Numbered from the stretch's first letter, positions 9,325-20,032 are shown. The stretch is DNA of 56,813 bases from Sphaerisporangium sp. (GCA_025964675.1 JAOPYI010000214.1:1-56813), one strand, 5' to 3'. The notes: generated by a model from the sequence alone, not told the origin. A program made the numbers and translations.

Positions 9325-10116
9325 ATGCCTGTGGGGATCTGGTTTCACGAGCGGATCATCGACACCGGAAGGTTGCCGCTCTTCTGCTTCTTGACGGCGC
9401 TGATCGTGACCTTCCTGTTCACGCGACTCAACGTCCGGCTGATCCGGGCGAGGGTCGGCTGGTTCCGCAACGTCAACGTCGGCGACATCCACGTTCACCA
9501 CGTCGTGTTCGGCGTGGTGCTCATGCTCTTCGGCGGCGTCGCGGGGCTGGTGGCCTCTGGCCTGTCCCCTGCGTGGTACGCCCTGACGGCGGCCGTCTTC
9601 GGGATCGGCGCCGCCTTGGTGCTGGACGAGTTCGCGCTGATCCTGCACCTGCGGGACGTCTACTGGTCCGAGGAGGGGCGCACCTCCGTCGACGCCGTAT
9701 TCGTTGCCATCGCGGTGACGCTGCTCCTGGTTCTCGGGCTGCGCCCATTCGGATGGGAGGCGCCCGACCCGTCCGCGGGCGGGAGGTGGACCGCGGCGCT
9801 CCTGCTGACCGTCAACCTCGTGCTGGCGGTGGTCACGCTGCTGAAGGGCAAGATCTGGACCGGCCTCGCGGGCCTGTTCGCGCCGATCCTGCTGATCGCC
9901 GGAGCGGTACGGCTCGCCCGTCCCGGATCGCCGTGGGCCCACTGGTTCTTCGCCCCGGGGGCACACAGGCCGAGCCCGTCCAAGATGGCGAGGGCCGTCC
10001 ACCGCGAGGACCGGTGGCGGCGCCCGGCGATCAGAGCCAAGATCGCCGTCCAGGAGTTCGTCTCCGGCCGCCACGACCTGCCCTCGGCCTGGAGCGGCGA
10101 GCGCCGGGCGAAGTGA
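9325..10116 (+). CDS. Conserved actinobacterial integral membrane protein
   Basis: The 263-aa protein has about six predicted membrane segments, for example LPLFCFLTALIVTFLF near residue 16, HVVFGVVLMLFGGVAGLVA near 58, WYALTAAVFGIGAALVL near 84, and further segments to about residue 200. The loop after the first helix carries NVGDIHVHHVV, a histidine-rich motif that could bind metal. The last about 60 residues are soluble and basic. I do not recognise a characterised family; homologues are annotated only as integral membrane proteins. It starts 134 nt after the GntR gene and is not tightly coupled to its neighbours. Confidence 0.8.
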   Translation: MPVGIWFHERIIDTGRLPLFCFLTALIVTFLFTRLNVRLIRARVGWFRNVNVGDIHVHHVVFGVVLMLFGGVAGLVASGLSPAWYALTAAVFGIGAALVLDEFALILHLRDVYWSEEGRTSVDAVFVAIAVTLLLVLGLRPFGWEAPDPSAGGRWTAALLLTVNLVLAVVTLLKGKIWTGLAGLFAPILLIAGAVRLARPGSPWAHWFFAPGAHRPSPSKMARAVHREDRWRRPAIRAKIAVQEFVSGRHDLPSAWSGERRAK

Positions 10117-10215
10117 GCGACCGAGCTGGTACGACGCATGACGCAGGCATGGTTCGTCGATCTGGGGGGAGTGTGCGGTAGCGAACGATGATCGGCGACA
10201 AGGAGGCGAAGCGCG

Positions 10216-10410
10216 ATGGGCTTCATGGACAAGTGGAAGATGCGCGAGCTGAAGGCGCGGGCGAAGCGGCGGCTGGGCGCGAGCACCGGTAACCGCACGA
10301 TGGCCGCCGAGGCACGTACCGAGGAGGCCGAGGCGCGGCTGCTCCAGACCCAGGACCAGATCAAGGAGACGGCGAACGAGATCCGCAGGGAGTACGGCGC
10401 CCGCCACTGA
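10216..10410 (+). CDS. CsbD-like small stress protein
   Basis: A 64-aa, highly charged, helical protein. The pattern DKWKMRELKARAKRRLGASTGNRTMAAEARTEEA parallels the CsbD family (a run of K/R and A leading to GxxTGN then AEGxxxQ). CsbD-family proteins are general-stress proteins of unknown mechanism. It is preceded by an excellent AAGGAGG ribosome site, and the small size agrees with the family. The call is moderately sure because short Ala/Lys/Glu-rich proteins are easy to over-assign. Confidence 0.75.
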   Translation: MGFMDKWKMRELKARAKRRLGASTGNRTMAAEARTEEAEARLLQTQDQIKETANEIRREYGARH

Positions 10411-10573
10411 CGCGCCCACCCCGCTGCATCCTCCCGGCGTGCATGTAGGCAGAGTACGGACGGCGGGGCTGAGTTCTTCGTCCATGTCTTTGCCTGGAAT
10501 CGGGCAACCTCGGCGTGGCCGGCGGGATTCGCCGGAAAGGATCCCACCAGGACCGGACGTCGAAAGGCCACCC

Positions 10574-11497
10574 ATGCAGAACGACAACGCCCCGGCGCAG
10601 GCCGATCTCGTGGCTCTCAAGCAGCGCCTCGGCAAGATAGGCGTGTGGCTGGCGCTGCTGGGCCAGGAGTCCGCGGCCACGAGCCGCGCGGCCGCCGCCA
10701 CGATCGAGGACCTCGGGTACGGAGCCCTCTGGATCGCCGAGTTGCTCGGCGGCAAGGAATCGCTGGTGAACTCCGCGATCCTGCTCTCGGGCACCGACCG
10801 GCTCGTGGTCGCGACCGGCATCGCCAACATCTACGCGCGGGACGCGGCCGCCGCCGTCGCCGGCGCGAACGCGCTGGCCGAGGCGTGGCCGGGTCGTTTC
10901 GTCCTCGGCCTCGGCGTGAGCCACGCCCCCCTTGTCACCGCGCGGGGGCACGACTACGGCAAGCCCGTCGTGACCATGCGCGCGTACCTCGACGCCATGG
11001 ACAAGGCCCCCTACGACGCTCCGCTGCCCGCGCCGCCGCCCCGGGTGCTCGCCGCCCTGCGGACGAAGATGCTTCAGCTCGCGGCCGAGCGCGCCCAGGG
11101 GGCGCACACCTACTTCGTCACTCCCGAGCACACCGCGAAGGCGCGGGAGATCCTTGGGCCCGGCCCGCTGCTGGCTCCCGAGCAGGCCGTCGTCCTCGAC
11201 ACCAGCCCCGACAGCGCCCGCGCCACAGCCCGCGAGTACATGTCCTTCTACCTGAAGCTGCCGAATTACCTGAAGAGCCTGCGAGAGCTGGGCTGGTCCG
11301 ACGACGACTTCGCCGGCGGCGGCAGCGACGCCCTCGTGGACGCGATCGTGCCCTGGGGTGATCCGGATACCATCGCCGAGCGGGTCCGCGCCCATCACAA
11401 GGCCGGAGCCGACCACGTGTGCGTCCAGCCTGTCGCAGGCGACGTGGAGCGATGCCTGGAGGACCTCCGCCGGCTGGCGCCTGCCCTCATGGGCTGA
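10574..11497 (+). CDS. LLM-class F420-dependent oxidoreductase
   Basis: The 307-aa luciferase-like monooxygenase-fold protein starts MQNDNAPAQADLV at an ATG with GAAAGG 8 nt upstream. It shows LGKIGVWLALL, IEDLGYGALWIAE, FVLGLGVSHAP (the F420/FMN loop type) and THYFVTPEHTAKAREILGP-like sequence. Actinobacterial members use reduced or oxidised F420. It resembles the subgroup typified by Mycobacterium MSMEG_4141, as I recall. The substrate is unknown. A longer frame to 10439 lacks a ribosome site and family similarity. It is convergent with the ABC exporter at 11628. Confidence 0.85.
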   Translation: MQNDNAPAQADLVALKQRLGKIGVWLALLGQESAATSRAAAATIEDLGYGALWIAELLGGKESLVNSAILLSGTDRLVVATGIANIYARDAAAAVAGANALAEAWPGRFVLGLGVSHAPLVTARGHDYGKPVVTMRAYLDAMDKAPYDAPLPAPPPRVLAALRTKMLQLAAERAQGAHTYFVTPEHTAKAREILGPGPLLAPEQAVVLDTSPDSARATAREYMSFYLKLPNYLKSLRELGWSDDDFAGGGSDALVDAIVPWGDPDTIAERVRAHHKAGADHVCVQPVAGDVERCLEDLRRLAPALMG

Positions 11498-11627
11498 TGG
11501 GCCGCCGCCAGGCCCTCGAGCCGGGCCTCCAGAAACGCGGCGGCGGCGCCTTCGGATTGGGCGAAAAAAGATCGTTTGGGAATGAGCGTCTGATCGGATC
11601 ATCCGGACCAGGATGAATCGCCTGGCT

Positions 11628-13391
11628 TCAGCTTGGGAGTGTCTCGGCGTTGGCCAGGAACTGGGTGGTGGCCAGCTCGCGGTAGAGGCCGTCCTGCGCG
11701 AGGAGCTCCCGGTGGGTGCCCACGGCCCGCACCTGGCCGCCGTCCAGGACGACGATCCGGTCGGCGCTGGTCACCGTGGACAGGCGGTGCGCGATGACCA
11801 GCACCGTGGTCGTGCCCGCCACCTCCGTGATCACCTCGCGCAGCCGCATCTCGTTGACGGCGTCGAGCTGGGAGGTGGCCTCGTCCAGCAGGAGAAGGCG
11901 CGGCCGGCGTAGCAGTGCGCGGGCGATGGCCACCCGCTGGCGCTCGCCGCCCGACAGCATCTGCCCGCGGTGGCCCACGGCCGTCTCCAGCCCCTCGGGG
12001 AGCCGGCGCACAAGATCCTCCAGGCGCGTGCGGCCCAGCACCTCCGCCACCTCCTCGTCGGTGGCGCCGGGCGCGGCGAACACGAGGTTCTGCCGGAGAG
12101 TCCCCGAGAGCACGGGGGAGTCCTGCTCGACGTACCCGAGGGTCGAGCGCCACGCGGCGAGGGGCAGGTCGCGGACGTCCTGCCCGTCGACCGCGACGGT
12201 CCCCGAGCCGGGCTCGTAGAACCGCTCGAGCAAGGCGAAGATCGTCGACTTGCCCGCTCCCGACGGTCCCACCAGCGCCGTCATGCCGCCGGCCGGGATC
12301 TCGAAGGACACGTCGTGGAGCACCTGCGGCCGGTCGTCCCCGTACTGGAAGTTCACGCCCGTGAGCGTCACGGCGGCGGGGCCCGTGCCGGTCTCGGCCG
12401 GGATCTCGGCGGGCGCGAGCGGCTCGGCGGGCAGCTCCTCCACCTCGCGCAGCCGGGGGATCACGGCGAGGCCGGCCTGGAGCTGCACGGCCGCCTGGAC
12501 GAGCTGCGAGATCGGCGCCATCAGGTAGAAGAGGTACAGCAGGAACGCGATGAGCGATGACACCTGCAGGATGCCGCTCGACACCCGCACGCCGCCCACG
12601 CCCAGCACCGCGAGGAACGCCAGCTGCACGGCGAGCCACATCGAGGTACCGGCGGCGGCGCTCCAACCGGCCGCGTTGAGCCCGCGCCGCCAGGCCGTCC
12701 GCGCCGCCTTCTCGACCGCCGCGGTCTCCCGCTCCTCGGCGCCCGAGGCCTTGACGGTGCGGAACGCCTGCAGCGAGCGGTCCAGCGTCGCGCCCACCTC
12801 GCCCAGGGCCGCCTGGGCGGCGTTCGTGGCCTTGCGGATGCGCGGGAGGATGAACAGGTTGATCGCGCCGATGACGACGAGGACCACGAGCGTGACCAGC
12901 AGCAGGACGGCGTCCATGGCCGCCATCAGCGCCAGGCAGCCGATCAGGGTGAACACCGCCGTAACGCCACTGGTGATGCCCGTCGTGCAGACCGCGCGCA
13001 GCAACGTGGTGTCGGCCGTCACCCGTGACTGCAGGTCGCCCGGCTCCAAGCGGTCCACGTCGGGCACCCGGAGCCGTAGCAGGCGCCTGATCAGCCGGAG
13101 CCGGGCGGTGAGCACGACGCTCTCGGCCGTGCGTTCAAGGACGTAGCCGCCGAGGGCCGAGATGACGGCCCCGACCATGACCAGGGCGCTCAGGACGAGC
13201 ACCGGCCCGGCGAGCGACACGTCATGGCCGAACGCGTCGATCACGTTCTTGGCGACCAGCGGCGTGGCGAGCCCCGCGAGGCTGCCCACCAGGCCGAGCG
13301 CTCCGCCGAGCACCAGCGTCCACTTGTGCGGGCGTACGTGCGAGAGGAGCAGCCGCCAGGAACCCGTGGGCGGCGAAACGGGGGCCTTCAT
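11628..13391 (-). CDS. ABC exporter, fused membrane and ATP-binding domains
   Basis: Type IV ABC exporter half-transporter of 587 aa. Six membrane helices occupy about residues 20-310 (for example LVLGGALGLVGSLAG, VLVLSALVMVGAVISALGGYV, AVLLLVTLVVLVVIGAINLF). They are followed by the nucleotide-binding domain with Walker A GPSGAGKST at about 373-380, signature LSGGERQR at about 477, Walker B LLLLDEATSQLD at about 497 and H-loop VIAHRLSTV. All ATPase residues are present. It is a probable homodimer exporting a lipid, peptide or drug. It is a single gene, divergent from an RpiR-type regulator and convergent with the LLM oxidoreductase. Substrate not inferable. Confidence 0.93.
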   Translation of the reverse strand: MKAPVSPPTGSWRLLLSHVRPHKWTLVLGGALGLVGSLAGLATPLVAKNVIDAFGHDVSLAGPVLVLSALVMVGAVISALGGYVLERTAESVVLTARLRLIRRLLRLRVPDVDRLEPGDLQSRVTADTTLLRAVCTTGITSGVTAVFTLIGCLALMAAMDAVLLLVTLVVLVVIGAINLFILPRIRKATNAAQAALGEVGATLDRSLQAFRTVKASGAEERETAAVEKAARTAWRRGLNAAGWSAAAGTSMWLAVQLAFLAVLGVGGVRVSSGILQVSSLIAFLLYLFYLMAPISQLVQAAVQLQAGLAVIPRLREVEELPAEPLAPAEIPAETGTGPAAVTLTGVNFQYGDDRPQVLHDVSFEIPAGGMTALVGPSGAGKSTIFALLERFYEPGSGTVAVDGQDVRDLPLAAWRSTLGYVEQDSPVLSGTLRQNLVFAAPGATDEEVAEVLGRTRLEDLVRRLPEGLETAVGHRGQMLSGGERQRVAIARALLRRPRLLLLDEATSQLDAVNEMRLREVITEVAGTTTVLVIAHRLSTVTSADRIVVLDGGQVRAVGTHRELLAQDGLYRELATTQFLANAETLPS

Positions 13392-13618
13392 GATCAGAAC
13401 AACGTGAAACGCGTAGTGTCGCGTTCCCGGATCAGGTTACGGAGCAGTTGCTATCCCTGAATATCCGTATATAGCGTGCTCAAGGGCCCTGTTAGAGGTG
13501 TCACAGGCTGCGGTGAACCCACCCTTACATGCCCGGCCGGTACCCTCCGGGGCCTCGGCATGAATGCGGCCATTCACCATGAAGGGGAGATCGGTCGGGT
13601 CGTACCTCTTCGGGTGGG
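13392..13618. other. Divergent intergenic region between ABC exporter and RpiR gene
   Basis: The 227-nt spacer is locally AT-rich around 13455-13475 (GAATATCCGTATATAGCG), which is a plausible -10 zone for one or both divergent genes. I see no convincing operator, RNA or small gene. Confidence 0.4.
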
Positions 13619-14572
13619 ATGACGAAGGCGGTCGCAGACGTTGTCGATCAGGGGGTCGCTCCCCGGGGGCTGGAGGTGGAAGTGGCGGACGGGCTCGAAC
13701 CGCTGGTCCAGGGCAGGCGGCTGTCGCCCGTCCAACGTCGCATCGCGGACTACCTGAGCGATCATCTGCCCGACGCGGTCTTCCTTTCGAGTGTCGAGCT
13801 CGCCGAGCGGGCGGGGGTGAGCCAGCCTTCGGTGACCCGGTTCGCGATGGCGCTCGGCTTCGCGGGGTATCCCGAGTTCCGCCGCGCGCTGCGCCCCCTT
13901 GTGGTCGGCGGCAACGGCGTCGATGACCCCGGCGGGCCGAGGCCGGACGGCGCGGCCGTCGGCGCGCGGTCCCTCCACGAGATGATCGACCAGGAGATAC
14001 GCAACCTGACCGCGATCCGCGACCGCCTGGCGGGCGCCTCGACAGCGCCCGGCGCCCACGCCGATGGCCTGCCCGGCCGGATCGAGGGGCTCGGCACGGC
14101 CCTCGCGGCCTGTGAGCCGCTGCCCGTGCTGGGCCTGCGGGTGTCCTCGGGTCTCGTCGCGACCTTCGCGTACTACGCCCGGCGCATCCATCCCGACGTG
14201 CGGCCGCTGATCCATGGCGGCTCCGAGCTGACCGACGGCCTGCACGCCGCGCGCCGGGCCGGGTCCGAGTGGCTGCTGGCCGTCGTCCTGCCCCGCTACC
14301 CGGCCGAGGCCGTGCAGGCGGTGGAGTACGCCGCCAAGCTTGGCTTCCGCACGGCGGTCATCACCGACCGGGCCGAGGTGCCGTTCCCGGCGGACGTGGT
14401 GCTGCACGCACCGGTCTGGGAGAGGGAAGTGTGCGACTCCCATGCGGGGCCGCTCGCCCTCGCGATGCTGCTCCTGGAGGCGATGGCCGAGGCGGCGCCG
14501 CTGCGGACCCGGGCACGTCTCGAGGAACACGAGCGGATGAGCGGCCAGACGGGCGTGTTCCTCCAGCCCTGA
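13619..14572 (+). CDS. MurR/RpiR-family transcriptional regulator
   Basis: The 317-aa protein has an N-terminal RpiR helix-turn-helix (LSPVQRRIADYLSDHL, then SSVELAERAGVSQPSVTRFAMALGFAGYPEFRR, residues about 34-85). A SIS-like effector domain occupies roughly residues 125-290 (GLRVSSGLVATFAYYARRIHPDVR). RpiR proteins typically sense phosphosugars. It is divergent from the ABC exporter and followed by an SDR gene 140 nt downstream. No sugar operon is adjacent, so its target is unclear. The ATG start has GGGTGGG close upstream. Confidence 0.9.
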   Translation: MTKAVADVVDQGVAPRGLEVEVADGLEPLVQGRRLSPVQRRIADYLSDHLPDAVFLSSVELAERAGVSQPSVTRFAMALGFAGYPEFRRALRPLVVGGNGVDDPGGPRPDGAAVGARSLHEMIDQEIRNLTAIRDRLAGASTAPGAHADGLPGRIEGLGTALAACEPLPVLGLRVSSGLVATFAYYARRIHPDVRPLIHGGSELTDGLHAARRAGSEWLLAVVLPRYPAEAVQAVEYAAKLGFRTAVITDRAEVPFPADVVLHAPVWEREVCDSHAGPLALAMLLLEAMAEAAPLRTRARLEEHERMSGQTGVFLQP

Positions 14573-14712
14573 GCGGATGCATGTCTCAAGCGGGTCGGGC
14601 CCGGACATGCGGTCCATTCCGGTGGCCGCCGACCTCTGGCCGACCTCGGCAAAACCGAACCCTCGCCTGCGCATGAAGATCGCACCGGGGTGCGGACCCT
14701 AGGGTGAATCGC

Positions 14713-15402
14713 ATGAGTGAACGACCGATCGCGCTGATCACAGGAGGTTCCCGCGGGGTCGGGGCGGCCATCGCCCGGGCCCTCGCGCCGACGCACGACC
14801 TGCTGGTGGGCGGGCGCGAGAGCACCGCGCTCCTTTCCATCTGCGAGGAGCTGGGCGCGCGCCCGTGGCCGGTGGAGCTGACCGACGAGCGCGCGGTGAC
14901 CGAGGCCGTCGCCGGGATCGAGCGCCTGGACGTGCTCGTCCACAGCGCCGGCGTGGCGAGGCTCGGTCCGATCGCCGACCTTCCCGTCCAGGCGTGGCGG
15001 GAGTCGTTCGCGGTGAACGTGACGGCCGTGGCCGGCCTCACCAGGCTGCTCCTGCCGGCGCTGCGGGCCGCACGAGGTCACGTCGTCCTGATCAACTCCG
15101 GCTCGGGGCAGCGGGCGAGCCCGCGCTGGGCCGCCTACGCCGCCTCCAAGTTCGCCCTCAGGGCCTTCGCCGACGCCCTCCGCTTGGAGGAGGAGGCGCT
15201 GCGCGTCACCACCGTCTATCCCGGACGGGTCGACACCGACATGCAGCGAGCGGTGCGGGCGCTTGAGGGCGGCGACTACGAGCCTGAGAGATATCTCGCT
15301 CCATCCTCGGTGGCACGCGTCGTCGTCGGGGCGGTTACCGCGACCGCCGACGCCCATATCACCGAAATCACGATTCGCCCGGCGGCCGGTCCGGTTGACT
15401 GA
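14713..15402 (+). CDS. SDR-family oxidoreductase
   Basis: The 229-aa classical SDR has TGGSRGVG near residue 12, HSAG (in place of NNAG) near 74, INSGSGQ near 127, and the catalytic Tyr142-x3-Lys146 (AYAASKFAL). VYPGRVDTDMQ follows, which in related enzymes marks the NADP-preferring cis-acting short-chain group. The ATG at 14713 is used because AGGG lies about 8 nt upstream; a GTG three codons earlier is possible. Substrate unknown. It is followed by a 70-nt gap to hutF. Confidence 0.88.
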   Translation: MSERPIALITGGSRGVGAAIARALAPTHDLLVGGRESTALLSICEELGARPWPVELTDERAVTEAVAGIERLDVLVHSAGVARLGPIADLPVQAWRESFAVNVTAVAGLTRLLLPALRAARGHVVLINSGSGQRASPRWAAYAASKFALRAFADALRLEEEALRVTTVYPGRVDTDMQRAVRALEGGDYEPERYLAPSSVARVVVGAVTATADAHITEITIRPAAGPVD

Positions 15403-15472
15403 CGACATCCCCTGGGTTAATTGATCCATATATCAGGACATACGTTGACTTTTGCCCTGAAAGATTGGGGGA

Positions 15473-16822
15473 GTGTCTGACCTGACCTACTGGTGCGAGC
15501 TGGCCTGGTTGCATCCCGGTGAGGCGGTCGCGGGCGTGCTCGTCCGGGTGGAGGGCACCCGCCTCGCCGCGGTCGTGCCCGGCGTCGTCACGCCGCCGAT
15601 GGGGGCGGTGCGGCTGGCCGGCCTCACGATCCCGGGCATGGCGAACGCTCACTCCCACGCCTTCCACCGGGCCCTGCGCGGGCAGACCCAGGTCGGTACG
15701 GGGAGCTTCCGGGCCTGGCGCGAGCAGATGTACGAGGTCGCCGCGCGGCTGGACCCCGGCACCTATCTCGCGCTCGCCCGCGCGACCTTCGCGGAGATGG
15801 CCCTGGCGGGGATCACCGGTGTGGGGGAGTTCCACTACATCCACCACGGCGAGGGCGGCAGGCCGTACGACGACCCGAACGCCATGGGGCACGCGCTGAT
15901 CCAGGCGGCCAGGGACGCGGGCCTGCGCATCACCCTGCTGGACGCGTGCTACCTCACGTCCGGCATCGGCGCCCCCCTGGACGGCACGCAGCTCCGCTTC
16001 GGCGACGGCGACGCGCACCAGTGGGCCGAGCGCGTGGACGACCTGGCGAGCGAGTACGCCCGTGCCGAGGATGTGGTGGTGGGCTGCGCCGTCCACTCCG
16101 TGCGCGCCTGCCCGCCCGAGCAGATGCACGTGGTGGCGGAGTTCGGGCACAGGAGGGCGGCGCCGGTTCACACGCAGGTCTCCGAGCGGCGCACCGAGAA
16201 CCGGCACTGTGTCGAGACCTACTGCGCGACCCCGATCCAGGTGCTGTACGAGCACGGTGTCCTCGGGCCCCGGACGACCGCCGTCCACGCCATTCACCTG
16301 TCCGACGTGGACGTGGCCCTGCTCGGCGGGTCTTCCACGCACGTCTGCATGTGCCCCACCACCGAGCGGGACCTCGCCGACGGCATCGGCCACGCCCGCA
16401 GGCTGCACGACGCCGGGTCGCCGGTCACGCTCGGCAGCGACAGCAACGCCATGATCGACCTGCTCGAGGAGGCCAGGGAGGTCGAGCTCGGCGAGCGGCT
16501 CATCACGGGCGAGCGGGGCCACTGGACGGCCGCCGACCTGCTGCGCGCGGCGACGATGGTGGGGCAGGCCTCACTCGGCCATCCCGACGCCGGCTTCATC
16601 GTGCCCGGGGCGTGGGCCGACCTGGTGTCCGTACGGCTGGACTCCGTACGCACCGCCGGGGCGGTCAGCGGCTCGGCCGGGGAGACCGTGGTCTTCGGCG
16701 CCACGGCCTCGGACGTCCACTCGGTCGTCTCCGGGGGGCGGCGCGTGGTCGTGGAGGGCGGTCACGTGCTGGGAGACGTCGGAACGATGCTGGGCGACGC
16801 CATCTCGGCGATCCGCTGGTGA
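15473..16822 (+). CDS. hutF: Formimidoylglutamate deiminase
   Basis: The 449-aa amidohydrolase converts N-formimidoyl-L-glutamate to N-formyl-L-glutamate in the five-step histidine degradation route. Visible metal and active-site motifs are NAHSHAFHRAL, GEFHYIHH, GCAVHSVRA, AVHAIHLSD and LGSDSNAMIDLLEEAR, in the order expected for HutF. The GTG start lies only a few bases after a GGGGGA run, so the ribosome site is unusually close. No hutH, hutU, hutI or N-formylglutamate deformylase is adjacent, so the pathway must be completed elsewhere. Its proximity to nitrogen genes is notable but not operonic. Confidence 0.92.
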   Translation: MSDLTYWCELAWLHPGEAVAGVLVRVEGTRLAAVVPGVVTPPMGAVRLAGLTIPGMANAHSHAFHRALRGQTQVGTGSFRAWREQMYEVAARLDPGTYLALARATFAEMALAGITGVGEFHYIHHGEGGRPYDDPNAMGHALIQAARDAGLRITLLDACYLTSGIGAPLDGTQLRFGDGDAHQWAERVDDLASEYARAEDVVVGCAVHSVRACPPEQMHVVAEFGHRRAAPVHTQVSERRTENRHCVETYCATPIQVLYEHGVLGPRTTAVHAIHLSDVDVALLGGSSTHVCMCPTTERDLADGIGHARRLHDAGSPVTLGSDSNAMIDLLEEAREVELGERLITGERGHWTAADLLRAATMVGQASLGHPDAGFIVPGAWADLVSVRLDSVRTAGAVSGSAGETVVFGATASDVHSVVSGGRRVVVEGGHVLGDVGTMLGDAISAIRW

Positions 16823-16825
16823 CCA

Positions 16826-16885
16826 TTCACGCGGCGATCACCCTGAGCCCATATATGCGCGTTCAGCTGCGTTTTCACGCGGCGA
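16826..16885 (+). repeat. Direct repeat ahead of the sigma factor gene
   Basis: TTCACGCGGCGA occurs at 16826-16837 and again at 16874-16885 (48-nt period). Each copy is followed by a CCCTGA-type tail, and a degenerate third TTCACGCG is at 16895. They lie between the hutF end and the sigma gene and could be regulator-binding repeats. Confidence 0.4.
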
Positions 16886-17090
16886 CCCTGAAGCCTTCAC
16901 GCGCGAACTCATACTTAAGGATGACGGCCGAAACCATTCTCCGGGCGTATCTCTTTAGGGAATCTTTGCCTTGGACCGGACGTTGATTCGTGCAGAAGAT
17001 GGGGGCGAGGACGCTGTGCCGGCACAGGGCCGGAGAGGCGGACTCCACCCGCACGTCAGGGCGGGCGCGGCGAGACGAGGTGCCATAAGA

Positions 17091-18032
17091 ATGGCAAGGC
17101 CGACGGGGAATCGGACGCAGGATCAGCAGGTGGCCGACAGAGATCTTCTCGGCACCTATCTGGCCGAGATCGGGCGGGTGCCACTGCTGAGCGCGGATCA
17201 GGAGGTCGAGCTCGCCAAGCGCATCGAGGCGGGCCTTTTCGCGGGGCAGCTCCTGGACGGCGGAGAGGCGGAGCCGAAGGTCTCCGACGCCACCGACGAG
17301 GAGCTCGAGCGCCTCGCGGTGTCCGGCCAGCGCGCCAAGGACGAGTTCATCCAGGCCAACCTGCGGCTGGTCGTGGCCGTCGCGAGGAAGTACTCCGGCA
17401 GGGGGATGCCGCTCATCGACCTGGTGCAGGAGGGGAACCTCGGCCTGGTCAGGGCGGTGGAGAAGTTCGACTACCGGCGGGGCTACAAGTTCTCCACGTA
17501 CGCCACGTGGTGGATCCGCCAGTCGGTGGGCCGCGCGATCCACGAGCAGGCAAGGCCCGTGCGCCTGCCGACCCACGCGGGCGAGCAGATGACCCGGCTG
17601 ATGCGGGTCCGCCGCGACATGATGGCCGAGCTCGACGCGGAGCCGACCGACGCCGATCTCGCGGCCGTCCTCGACCTGCCGATCGAGCGGGTGCGCGAGC
17701 TGCGCCGCTGGGCCTCCGACCCGGTGTCGCTGCAGCTCGGCGTGGGCGACGAGGACGAGACCGAGCTGGGTGACATGATCGCCGACGACACGTGGGCCAA
17801 CCCCGAGCAGCAGGCGATGGACACCCTGGAGCGGGAGCGGCTGGAAGACTGGCTGCTCGGGCTGGAAGGCCAGACACGCGAGATGTTGCGCTGGCGTTAC
17901 GGCCTGGTCGACGGGCGGGAGCACACCCTCACCGAGGTCGGCGAGCGGTACGGCATCGGCCGTGACCGCGCGCGCCGCGTCGAGCGTGACGCCCTCGCCC
18001 GCTTGAGGAAGCTCGCCCACGCCGCTGCTTAG
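17091..18032 (+). CDS. RNA polymerase sigma factor, sigma-70 group 2
   Basis: The 313-aa protein has sigma region 1.2 (DLLGTYLAEIGRVPLL), region 2 (NLRLVVAVARKYSGRGMPLIDLVQEGN, KFDYRRGYKFSTYATWW, RQSVGRAIHEQARPVRLP), region 3 and region 4.2 (TLTEVGERYGIGRDRARRVE). It lacks the long N-terminal region 1.1 extension of the principal sigma factor, so it is a group 2 (HrdA/HrdC/HrdD-like) factor probably used in stress or stationary phase. The ATG at 17091 (MARPTGNR) has GAGG 10 nt upstream; a longer frame to 16971 is possible but low-complexity. It is monocistronic, followed by hairpins at 18044-18124. Confidence 0.92.
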   Translation: MARPTGNRTQDQQVADRDLLGTYLAEIGRVPLLSADQEVELAKRIEAGLFAGQLLDGGEAEPKVSDATDEELERLAVSGQRAKDEFIQANLRLVVAVARKYSGRGMPLIDLVQEGNLGLVRAVEKFDYRRGYKFSTYATWWIRQSVGRAIHEQARPVRLPTHAGEQMTRLMRVRRDMMAELDAEPTDADLAAVLDLPIERVRELRRWASDPVSLQLGVGDEDETELGDMIADDTWANPEQQAMDTLERERLEDWLLGLEGQTREMLRWRYGLVDGREHTLTEVGERYGIGRDRARRVERDALARLRKLAHAAA

Positions 18033-18091
18033 CCGCCCGCGGCGCCGAAATTATGGGCTTTATCTCCCCTTTCGGCAGTAGCTGGATGGTC

Positions 18092-18124
18092 CCCGCGTCG
18101 CGTGATCGCAGGTCGTGACGCGGG
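18092..18124 (+). terminator. Hairpin downstream of sigma factor gene
   Basis: CCCGCGTC at 18092-18099 pairs with GACGCGGG at 18117-18124, 60 nt after the sigma stop codon. There is no U-tract; it is a likely GC-type terminator, with a second 7-bp hairpin just upstream. Confidence 0.45.
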
Positions 18125-18201
18125 TCGGCCGTCGTACGACCCTTCCAACCCCACCGTTGCCCACCCTTGAGGACGTACCCGTAACGATCGATGACCCCTC
18201 C

Positions 18202-18270
18202 GAAACATGGCCGAAACATCGTGTCCGTGAGTTTCACGTACGTGAAACACGCCAGGTGAAGACCTGAAAC
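18202..18270 (+). promoter_or_regulatory. Candidate GlnR-binding region upstream of amtB
   Basis: GAAAC half-sites occur at 18202, 18213, 18244 and 18266. The first pair is spaced by exactly 11 bp and the last pair by 22 bp. This matches the helical phasing of actinomycete GlnR boxes (GTnAC-n6-GAAAC repeats). A perfect 18-bp palindrome, GTTTCACGTACGTGAAAC, spans 18231-18248 and contains one of them. The amtB-glnK-glnD operon is a known GlnR target in Streptomyces. The match to full GlnR consensus is partial, so assignment is by position and half-sites. Confidence 0.6.
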
Positions 18271-18383
18271 GGCAGAAGTACACGCTTTCGCCCAACGTCA
18301 GTGCGCAGCCGGTCAATGGAGGCCTGGAGCGCCCACTGCGGGAGAAATCGGCCACACGCCATATGTAAGGAGGGTCGCATCGA

Positions 18384-20032
<1,649 letters not shown>

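Larger units (their letters stand above)
18033..18383. other. 351-nt intergenic region: sigma gene 3' end and amtB promoter
   Basis: No gene is visible. The region holds two hairpins following the sigma gene: GCCGAAA/TTTCGGC at 18044-18076 and CCCGCGTC/GACGCGGG at 18092-18124. It also holds the GAAAC-rich amtB control region, an 18-bp palindrome at 18231-18248, and the amtB ribosome site AAGGAGG at 18367-18373. Confidence 0.7.

Noticed and set aside
11497-11628. Intrinsic terminator between the LLM oxidoreductase and the ABC exporter
   Set aside because: GCCGCC/GGCGGC stretches could pair only across a long loop and the A-run is not placed after a stem; too weak to call.
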